Part shown: positions 56,348 to 64,000 of the stretch, in pieces
How the letters are laid out: every line of letters starts with the position of its first letter
Position numbering within the stretch: the stretch's first letter is position 1
Source: Xiphydria camelus
Lineage: Eukaryota; Arthropoda; Insecta; Hymenoptera; Xiphydriidae
Reading direction: 5' to 3'
Length of the DNA stretch: 64,000 nt
Assembly (NCBI GenBank): GCA_963678675.1
Contig: OY783193.1
Coordinates: forward strand, 14,702,208 to 14,766,207
Notes under the pieces: generated by a model
Told to the model about the DNA's origin: nothing
Seen by the model: the letters and a program-made list of their open reading frames with translations, nothing else
Databases searched by the model: none
Made by a program: the position numbers and the translations under genes

Positions 56348-56734
56348 GTAAAAGAATGCCAATGTACAGATGATCCTGATTATGAATTTAATTTACATCG
56401 TGGAAATGAAGAGATTCAATCCGAACGTATCGAATTATTATTGCGAAGAGTTGTTTCTACGCATAAGTATTGCGGTGTTTGCGGATCAACGAACAACATA
56501 ACTGTCATTCCTTTTGAAGCTCGCAAGCAAGCGTATATTAAAAAAAGAGTATTTATTCCTATTGGAAATCGATGCTGCAAAAATCATTTGATCAAAGAAA
56601 AGATCTACGAAGATGATTTGAGCCTTTTAGAAGTTATTTTTAATTCAAGTTTTGTAGAAACCTCTGATCTACAAAAATTTTTAGATAATCTTGCTGGAGG
56701 CCGAGATTCTTTACTTATAGGAATAATATATATA
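56348..56734 (+). pseudogene. DDE_4-type transposase, N-terminal part, split by an LTR element
   Basis: After an acceptor-like TTTTTAG, the frame reads KECQCTDDPDYEF, then the Cys/His-rich YCGVCGSTNNITVIPFEARK and RVFIPIGNRCCKNHLI, a zinc-binding N-terminal region seen in insect transposase-like proteins. It reaches GRDSLLIGIIYI, where the LTR element intervenes in a TA run. It continues at 61840 as FYPEDQMKLLTGFSYKNINE. The second half fits the HTH before DDE_Tnp_4 catalytic domains (family knowledge). The gene is destroyed by the insertion and later truncated. Confidence 0.6.
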
Positions 56735-57140
56735 TGTAAGGAAAGTATCCTAAGTCTATTTGAATCTAGCGCTTAAATCGAGTCGGTAAGTCAGACCTCC
56801 TATGGAAACAGACAACCGAATTACACAAGGGACACGTGGTGTGAGAAAAGACGATGTAAGCTACGAAGCAAACATGTCGCAAGAAGTCAAAGTTAAGAAT
56901 TAAGAAGAATTAAGAACCTAAGACTAAACGATAGTTGTCAAGAAACAACAGGGTGAATAACGACTTTGAATGTTGTTTCTTTGTTTACAGGTAGGATTAA
57001 TTAGTTTAAGTTATTAGACTGGTTTTGTTTGTACGGAATCAATTAGTTTAGGTTAGGTTAGGCTAAGGTTTTATTTGTATAAAATAGAAAAAACTTTGTT
57101 TACAGAGAAACAATTCGTGTATTGTTCCCCAACCCTTATA
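56735..57140 (+). repeat. 5' LTR of the second Ty3/gypsy element
   Basis: Contains TTTAGGTTAGGTTAGGCTAA (57047 onward). The end CCCTTATA is shared with the 3' LTR. Confidence 0.9.
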
Positions 57141-57166
57141 AAACAACATTCTCGTTGTAAATCACA

Positions 57167-58268
57167 ATGGACAAGCTGCAATTCGCTTTCGAGTTGCTCT
57201 GCGCTGCAGATGAGCCAAGGACGAACATGCTGTGCATAACCTCAATCAGCACACCGGACGGCCGAACTTACGCAATTCTAACGCACTGCTGTGATGTACA
57301 ACTGCACGCGGCAATCAGAAAAACAGCACCTTATACTAAAGTAAAAAAGACATTAACTAAAAGAGGCCAGACAAGGAAAGTATGGATTAATCTAACTAAA
57401 GAATTGATCGACTTATTTAGATGAGGGAGAAAATTTACAATTTAATGACGTATATTTAGAAGAAAAAACAAACACACATGAAAGTAGGGTAACTGAGGCT
57501 TCAGAACAACCATTGATAAAATTGCTAGAACAACTACTTGAAAAAAGCCAAGGAAAATCTAAGGAGAAGAATATTGGTAAAATCGCTAAAAAATTCATAA
57601 TTGAAAAATTTAACGTGAAAACCTCAAATATGGATCAATGGATAGTTAATTTCGAGAAAGAATGCGAACGGTTTGATATAACTAAGGATGAGGAAAAAAT
57701 TGAAATTTTAAAATCATTCATGGAAAAAAGTGCGATAGATTGGTATAGTTGTACACTTGCGAAGTTAACCGTTCAAGCGAACTGGAAAGATTGGAAGAAG
57801 AATTTTTGTACTACATTTGCGAATACCGGTTGGTCTCCAATAAGATATGCGCTACAATTTAAATATCAAACAGGCTCTTTACTAGATTATGCGATAAAAA
57901 AAGAAAAAAATTTACTAGAAACAAGAAAATCTATTGATAAGGGAACATTGATTGATCTGATTGCTAGGGGCCTGCCAAATTTCGTAGCTGATAGAATTGA
58001 TAGAGAAAAATTAAATATTACCGAAGACTTGTACTACGAAATAGGTAAACTAGAACACTTAATTCACAAGAAAACAGACTTCAAAAGGAATAAAAATTAC
58101 AAAGAAAACACAGAGAAAAAGCCATGCGAAATTTGTACAAATAAGGGCAAAGGTACACGCTTCCATCCTGAAGCTGAATGCTGGTTTAAAGATACACAAA
58201 ACAAAACAAGACATGTTAATAATTCAATATTGGAGGTAGAACTAAGTGATACTGATCCAAAAAACTAG
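57167..58268 (+). pseudogene. gag of the second Ty3/gypsy element, frameshifted
   Basis: MDKLQFAFELLCAADEPRTN opens the frame, which hits TAG at 57422. The continuation lies one base further on (from about 57423, GENLQFNDVYLEEK), so a single-nucleotide change split it. The capsid-like middle (MDQWIVNFEKECERFDITKD, WKDWKKNFCTTFANTGW) is followed by a zinc knuckle-like CEICTNKGKGTRFHPEAECW. It ends TAG 58266, overlapping the pol frame by about a dozen bases. Confidence 0.8.
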
Positions 58269-61200
58269 TAATTCCACCATTAATTAGACTTCCGTTAACA
58301 TTAAACAACACTTTGAAAGTATCCGCTATCTACGATTCAGGCTCAAATATTTCACTTATAAATTTAAAATTAGTCCATCTGAAACAAAAAAGGATTAATT
58401 TAAAACAAAAAGTTAACCTAAGAACAATTAATGGTGTGTATAGATCACAAGAATTGATAAAAATTAAAGTAAAAATATTGAATATAGAAGAATACATAGA
58501 CGTATTCATAATCAATCACGAAAATTTCGACTACGACTTTCTAATAGGATTAGATTGCATAAAAAAATACAAGCTAAGACAAAATGAAAACCTTGAGATA
58601 GAATAAAAACACTTTGATCTCACAGAAAAACAAGAAGATCGAATAAACTTCAATGAACACGTGGATTTAGACAATTTCGAAGTCTTAACAAATCACTTGA
58701 GTCATTATGAAGAAAATATAATAAAAAATCTCATAGATAAATATAAAAATATATTTGCAAAAGACAAATACGATATAGGCGTAGTAAAAGGGTACCAAGC
58801 CAGAATAGATCTCATAGTAGATAAATATTGTAGCAAAAGACCTTACCGATGCACCATCGAAGATAAAAAAGAAATAGAGGAACAAATCTCACAATTACTT
58901 AAAAGAAATCTAATAGAAGAATCATACAGTCCTTTTTCTGCTCCAGTTACATTAGCATATAAAAAAGATGAAAATAAGAGATCAAGACTATGCATAGATT
59001 TTAGGGATCTGAATAAGATAATAGTTCCCCAATCACAACCATTCCCACTAATTGAAGATTTAGTAATAAAAACAAGAAACTGCAAATATTTTTCGAAACT
59101 TAACATAAATTCTGCATTTTGGTCTATCCCTTTAAGAATTGAAGACAAAAGGAAAACGGCATTTGTGACCCAAGAGGGACAATTTCAATGGACTTGTTTA
59201 CCATTCGGGTTAAAAACATCACCAGCTATTTTTCAGAGAATATTGAGTAATATAATAAGAAAATATAAACTATCAGATTTCACATTAAACTATATTGATG
59301 ATATACTAATCTTTTCAAAGTCCTTCGAAGAACATATAAATCACCTATCACAACTATTAGAAGCAATAACAAAAGAAGGATTCAGATTAAAATTTTCAAA
59401 ATGCACATTTGCATTAGATTCTGTACAATATTTAGGTCACATTATAAGACACAACTCAATTTCTCCAATAAAGTATAATCTCATTTCAATAAAAAATTTT
59501 CCAGTACCGAAAAATCAAAAAAACATCAGACAATTCCTAGGGAAAATTAACTTTTACAATACATACGTCCCAAAAATTTCATTAATTTTAGAACCTTTAT
59601 ATAACTTACTAAGAAAATGACAGAAATTCATTTGGTCCAAAGACTGTCAAAAAGCTTTCGAATACATGAAAGATTTCCTTTGCTCGAAACCAGTATTAGC
59701 CATCTTCGATCCAGACCGGCCAATACACATATACACAGACGCAAGTTTGCAAGGTATAGGAGCCATATTAAAACAACCACAGCCAAATGGAAAAATCGAA
59801 AAACCGGTAGCATATTTTTCAAAGAAACTGAACGAATCACAAAAAAAGAAAAAAGCAATTTACTTAGAATGCTTAGCAATTAAAGAATCAGTGAAATACT
59901 GGCAATACTGGCTTATAAATAGACCATTCAAAGTATTTTCAGACCACAAACCACTGGAAAAAATGAACATCAAATCTAGAACAGATGAAGAATTAGGTGA
60001 TCTCACTTATTATTTATCACAATATGATTTCGAAATAATATACCGTCCAGGTAAAAACAACTTAGAAGCAGACTGCTTAAGTAGAAACCCAGTATTAGAG
60101 TCTCAAGAAAACGAAGATGATCAATTAAAAATCGTAAATTTAATAAAAATAGATGATATTTTAGAAGATCAAAATAAGAATAACGATATAACAGCTACAA
60201 AAGACAGATTACTCTTCAAAGATAATCTGTACTATAAAAAAATAAGACAAAAAGAAAAAATAGTACTATCAGAAGATTTTTCTAAGAAATTGATAGAAAA
60301 CGTTCACAAAAATTTTTGCCACATCGGCGTAAAACAAATGCAAACTAAAATATTGCCACATTATACAGCAAAAAATATTTCGGAGAATATAAAGCACACA
60401 TGCAAAAATTGCGAGATTTGTATAAAAAATAAATCAAGAGGACAAGACAAAATTGGTCTAATGTCTCATCTCGGTCCCGCAAAAAAACCGTTTGAAATAG
60501 TTTCCATAGACACAATAGGTGGATTCGGTGGTTCACGATCCACAAAGAAATACTTACATCTCCTAGTAGATCATTTTACAAGATTCGCTTACATATTAAC
60601 ATCAAAAACGCAAAAGGCAAACGATTTCATTAAATTAACGGAAAACGTACTCAAATAACATAACATAGAAATAATTTTAACACATCAATATCCGGGCATA
60701 AACTCCACAGAATTCAAAAATTACCTAGAAGAAAAGAAAATCACGAAGATTTTCACAGCAGCCAATGCACCATTCTCTAATGGCTTAAACGAAAGACTTA
60801 ATCAAACTTTAATAAATAAAATCAGATGTGCAATAAATGAGGAAAAAAGATACGCATGGACAACTATAGCACACAAGTGTATAGAAAAATATAATGAAAT
60901 GGAACACACAGTCACTAAGTTCAGTCCAAAATATTTATTACAAGGTGAAGACACCTCAATATTACCGAACGAGTTAAAAAAACAAGAGACAACAATACTC
61001 TAGAACATGATAGGGCAATTGCCTTCGAGAACAGTACCAAATACCATGATTACAATAAAAAATTGTATGATAAAAATAGAAAAGATTATAACTTTAATAT
61101 TGGGGACTCAGTATATGTTGAAAATGGTAATCAACTGAATCGAACAAAATTAGAGGAATTAAGAATCGGTCCTTACAAAATTTTGAAAAAAATATCAAAA

Positions 61201-61314
61201 TCAATGTACGAAATTGATACAGGACACAAGAAATCAGAATCAAATTTATTTCATATCTCTAAACTCATCCCAACACTTAACATTCCAAATGAAACAGACA
61301 CCGTGGGCGCTTAA
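58256..61314 (+). pseudogene. pol of the second Ty3/gypsy element, multiply broken
   Basis: Protease YDSGSNISLI. TAA at 58604 follows it. RT (from 58661) has FRDLNKI, then KLNINSAFW where family members have Asp at the second Asn-side position (motif A catalytic Asp is Asn148 here), and YIDD (211-214). TGA at 59618. RNase H has IYTDASLQGIGA, the zinc domain ends CKNCEICIKNK, and the integrase has VSIDTIGG. TAA at 60656. The second integrase Asp is His in ILTHQYPGINS, and Glu is kept in NGLNERLNQTL. A frame change near 61000 leads to the C-terminal ELRIGPYKILKK part, ending 61314. Three stops, one frame change and two lost catalytic residues. Confidence 0.9.
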
Positions 61315-61365
61315 CTACAACTTCGTGTAATTTCGTACCAAAACTATGTACCATATCTTTAATTT

Positions 61366-61378
61366 TGAGGGGGGGAGA
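61366..61378 (+). other. Polypurine tract of the second Ty3/gypsy element
   Basis: GAGGGGGGGAGA-type tract directly before the 3' LTR. Confidence 0.8.
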
Positions 61379-61777
61379 TGTAAGGAAAATATCCTAAGTC
61401 TATTTGAATCTAGCGCTTAAATCGAGTCGGTAAGTCAGACCTCCTATGGAAACAGACAACCGAATTACACAAGGGACACGTGGTGTGAGAAAAGACGATG
61501 TAAGCTACGAAGCAAACATGTCGCAAGAAGTCAAAGTTAAGAATTAAGAAGAATTAAGAACCTAAGACTAAACGATAGTTGTCAAGAAACAACAGGGTGA
61601 ATAACGACTTTGAATGTTGTTTCTTTGTTTACAGGTAGGATTAATTAGTTTAAGTTATTAGATTGGTTTTGTGTGTACGGAATCAATTAGTTTAGGTTAG
61701 GTTAGGCTAAGGTTTTATTTGTATAAAATAGAAAAAACTTTGTTTACAGAGAAACAATTCGTGCATTGTTCCCCAAC

Positions 61778-61784
<7 letters not shown>
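61379..61784 (+). repeat. 3' LTR of the second Ty3/gypsy element
   Basis: Same length as the 5' LTR. Differences include AAATATCC for AAGTATCC and GTGTGTACGG for GTTTGTACGG. A TA run (61785-61838) follows, which is the expanded insertion target. Confidence 0.9.
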
Positions 61785-61838
<54 letters not shown>

Positions 61839-61840
<2 letters not shown>

Positions 61841-62050
61841 TAATTTCTTTTATCCTGAAGATCAAATGAAGTTACTGACTGGTTTCTCATATAAAAATAT
61901 AAATGAAATACGAAATATGTTTCCTTCTATGCGCGATAATGATAATCGATCAGTGCTTGAAGCGGTTGTTGTATTTCTTCTCAAATTAAGAAGTGGGAAT
62001 TCAAATAGTACGATTTCTTCCTTTTTAATTCAAGCGGGGGTAGTTTTCAT
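61839..62050 (+). pseudogene. DDE_4-type transposase, downstream fragment
   Basis: Continuation of 56348-56734: FYPEDQMKLLTGFSYKNINE, MFPSMRDNDNRSVLEAVVVF and LLKLRSGNSNSTISSFL. This pattern (LTG, RSV.EAV.VFL.KLR.GNSN) matches the HTH segment before DDE_Tnp_4 domains. It loses similarity after ISSFL, and no catalytic motif follows. Confidence 0.6.
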
Positions 62051-62217
62051 ATGCTTATCCGGCTATACCCTTTAACATTTCGGTAATCTAAATGCGGTAT
62101 ATGCTAACTGCTTAGGTAAAAAGCGGTATGTGCACCGACGGTTATTGTAGATACCAATGTTCGACTGTGTATGATGCAATACCGCGTTTCACGTTTCAAC
62201 GGCTCAGAAATTGAAGG

Positions 62218-62550
62218 ATGACGAAAAATTTGCGAAATGACAGTACGTTATCTCCCGCAATCGATGTCGTAATTGTTGATGGATTTTTTTTAATTCGTCG
62301 TATTAAAGATGTGCCAAAGTCGTTCGGCAATATTTCAAAGAAAATTCTACAAATTCTATACAGTTCTGATACTCCACGTGTACATATAGTTTTTCATCGG
62401 TATTCTCTGCCTTCAGTCAAAGATTACGAGCGTTCGTTGCGAGGAGGTTTCGAAACTGATTACGAGTACGTCATCTATGTGGTGGTCCAAAACAAGCTAG
62501 ACCAACTGACTTTTCGAAAGAACTTCGAAATGATAAATTCAAAGATTTAG
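62218..62550 (+). CDS. Unassigned ORF of a type seen in insect repeats
   Basis: 111 codons from ATG 62218. The central VDGFFLIRRIKDVPKSFGNI and VHIVFHRYSLPSVKDYERSL look conserved: alternating hydrophobic strands followed by a charged helix. I recall similar VDGFF...SIKD...R proteins in repetitive insect DNA but cannot name the family or function. It is truncated after NKLDQLTFRK. It follows the broken transposase and could be a second gene of the same element. Confidence 0.4.
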   Translation: MTKNLRNDSTLSPAIDVVIVDGFFLIRRIKDVPKSFGNISKKILQILYSSDTPRVHIVFHRYSLPSVKDYERSLRGGFETDYEYVIYVVVQNKLDQLTFRKNFEMINSKI

Positions 62551-62619
62551 TCGTTTTTCTGATTTCACCCTATCAAACTCGAGAAGTAGGTACCTCTATT
62601 GGTAACAAAAATCTCTTTA

Positions 62620-62779
62620 TCTATATATATAAAATAAAGTCGGGTTAGTTACACAATTTTTAACTAAAAAACGGCTGAACAGATTTTTATGACTTTTGAC
62701 TCTTGGACTTGTCTCCGCGATAAATAGCAGAATATATAGATTCGTTTCAATAAAGCAAATGCCTTGCTGTAAAGAGAAC
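62620..62779 (+). mobile_element. Helitron 5' end fragment, different family
   Basis: TCTATATATATAAAATAAAG, then ACTAAAAAACGGCTGAACAG, typical of insect Helitron 5' regions. It is cut off by MITE A copy 3. No 3' CTAG end is present. Confidence 0.65.
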
Positions 62780-63265
62780 CCCCACAAAAACATATTCTCT
62801 GTAAAAAAAAGGCGCCATGTTCATTCAGTGCCAACAAAAATTGATACCTACGTAAAATACTCTCCAAAAAAGATTTGAAATCAATTAAGATCGCCATGTT
62901 CAAGATTTATGTATAAAAAGTAAAAGGCATCATTTGAACGGAAAATTATTGTAAATCAAGTTACTAAAAAATTCGACTAAACAATTTATAAAAAAATTTT
63001 CATAAAAAAGAACTTGCCGCGTTTAAGTTTTCATCATTAAGTTTTAAGTTTTTAATAAATTCTTTAGTCGAATTTTTTAGTAACTTGATTTACAATAATT
63101 TTCCTTTCAAATGATGCCTTTTACTTTTTATACATAAATCTTGAACATGGCGATCTTAATTGATTTCAAATCTTTTTTGGAGGATATTTTACGTAGGTAT
63201 CAATTTTTGTTAGCACTGAATGAACATGCCGCCTTTTTTTTTACAGAGAATCGGTTTTTGTGGGG
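62780..63265. repeat. Long-TIR foldback MITE, family A, copy 3 (spacer deleted)
   Basis: Same termini. The spacer is reduced to about 40 bp, so the two arms almost meet. Some substitutions (CATATTCTC for CAGATTCTC). Confidence 0.85.
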
Positions 63266-63547
63266 GGATTTCATTACTTTTTGGAATTTATTCATGAGGA
63301 GAATACGTACATGTAGAAGAATAGCTTTCTATTACCACAAAATTAAAGTCTCACATTTTATACCGATACGAGCCAATAACCACTTACTTACTTTTGATTT
63401 ATTCTCGTGATATTTTGAAAGGGATTTATAGACTAGAGAGCCCTTATATTTTTCACTTTGCCTTAGTATTTTGGAGAAATAAAACATATACCGCTTTCGA
63501 ATTTACAGGCCATCGAATTTTTCTTATATTTTGGTCGTCTACAGAAA
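63266..63547 (+). repeat. Dispersed repeat R, copy 6
   Basis: Follows MITE A copy 3 and is cut at GTCTACAGAAA by MITE A copy 4. Confidence 0.8.
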
Positions 63548-64000
63548 CCCCACAAAAACAGATGCTCTGTAAAAAAAGGCGGCATGTTCATTCAGTGCCA
63601 ACAAAAATTGATACCTATGTAAAATACTCTCCAAAAAAGATTTGAAATCAATTAAGATCGCCATGTTCAAGAGTTATATATAAAAAGTAAAAGGCATAAT
63701 TTTTGAAAGGAAAATTATTGTAAATCAAGTTACTAAAAAATTCGACTAAAGAATTTATAAACAAATTTTAATAAAAAAGAACTTGCCGCGTTTAAGTTTT
63801 CATCTTTTGTCCATTATACCGAATAATTGTTAGTGCTTGGACGGTGCTAGAGTAATTCATAAATTGCACTGCCGAAGTCAAATTCAGAGAAATTCAGAAG
63901 GCCCCCGCCTGATTGGTTTCCCGTGCGACATTCGGTATACTGGTGGTATCATATAAGTGTATGAATTTATTTAAAATCATAAGTGCATAAACATCGAGTA
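63548..64000. repeat. Long-TIR foldback MITE, family A, copy 4 (runs off the window)
   Basis: CCCCACAAAAACAGATGCTC onward, arm plus spacer. The right arm lies beyond the end. It is inserted into R, next to another A copy. Confidence 0.85.

Larger units (their letters stand above)
56735..61784 (+). mobile_element. Second Ty3/gypsy LTR retrotransposon, complete but defective
   Basis: LTRs 56735-57140 and 61379-61784 (406 bp, TGTAAGG to CCCTTATA) differ at about four bases. gag, protease, RT, RNase H and integrase follow in order, with a G-rich polypurine tract before the 3' LTR. It is inserted in a TA microsatellite inside a transposase ORF, so the target duplication cannot be read. No TGG-type primer site directly follows the 5' LTR. 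The interior is markedly A-rich compared with the CsRn1-like element. Confidence 0.92.

Noticed and set aside
57047..57069. Telomeric TTAGG array
   Set aside because: Only about three degenerate units, and it is part of an LTR present at both ends of the element.

Overview
This is eukaryotic DNA and almost certainly an insect. The window holds no recognisable single-copy host gene. It is built from transposable elements, many nested inside one another: insect-type non-LTR and Ty3/gypsy retrotransposons, pogo-like and DDE_4-like transposase fragments, Helitrons, and many foldback MITEs. Short TTAGG-like runs inside an LTR and elsewhere also fit an insect, perhaps a hymenopteran, but the species cannot be fixed from sequence alone.

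Layout. 1-2430: unassigned DNA, then a long-TIR MITE and its trailing repeat R. 2432-11080: nested insertions. A MITE with a GCCCC-type end holds a 1.2-kb 5S-rRNA-like MITE, which holds a 7.26-kb element with GGCGGCGAGCGAAT termini and a TATA target duplication; that element itself contains further MITEs and palindromes. 11,590-14,600: palindromes and a foldback repeat split by a Helitron. 14,733-19,762: a nearly full-length LOA-like LINE on the minus strand with a 9-bp target duplication. 19,970-20,940: a 250-bp tandem repeat. 21,194-22,205: a second Helitron. 22,500-29,200: mostly unassigned DNA plus one large palindrome. 29,213-30,497: the MITE plus R again, then a 34-bp tandem array. 30,498-36,379: a 5.9-kb TA-flanked DNA element holding an inverted duplication of a SWIM-domain gene fragment, pogo-like transposase pieces on opposite strands and a tRNA-like element. 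36,411-46,130: R copies interrupted by a GC-rich solo-LTR-like insertion and a mariner-type MITE, more foldbacks, and a third Helitron that keeps a helicase remnant.

46,293-50,949 is a complete CsRn1-clade Ty3/gypsy element with one LTR mismatch. 51,121-54,588 carries a tandem duplication, an intact Ulp1-type (C48) protease ORF, and a segment duplicated from 22.5-23.2 kb; the duplicate is interrupted by the second 5S-MITE, so filled and empty sites both lie in the window. 55,800-62,550 holds a DDE_4-type transposase ORF split by a second Ty3/gypsy element (56,735-61,784), then an unassigned ORF. The right edge has a Helitron 5' end and two more MITE copies.

Almost every element protein is damaged. 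Intact-looking exceptions are the Ulp1-like ORF, the 440-residue pogo catalytic region and a few short unassigned ORFs. I see no operon, CRISPR array or obvious new defence system. The most novel material is the nested, datable insertion history, the 5S-bearing MITE, the 7.26-kb element with no transposase, the SWIM-gene inverted duplication and the promoter-containing GC minisatellite LTR.
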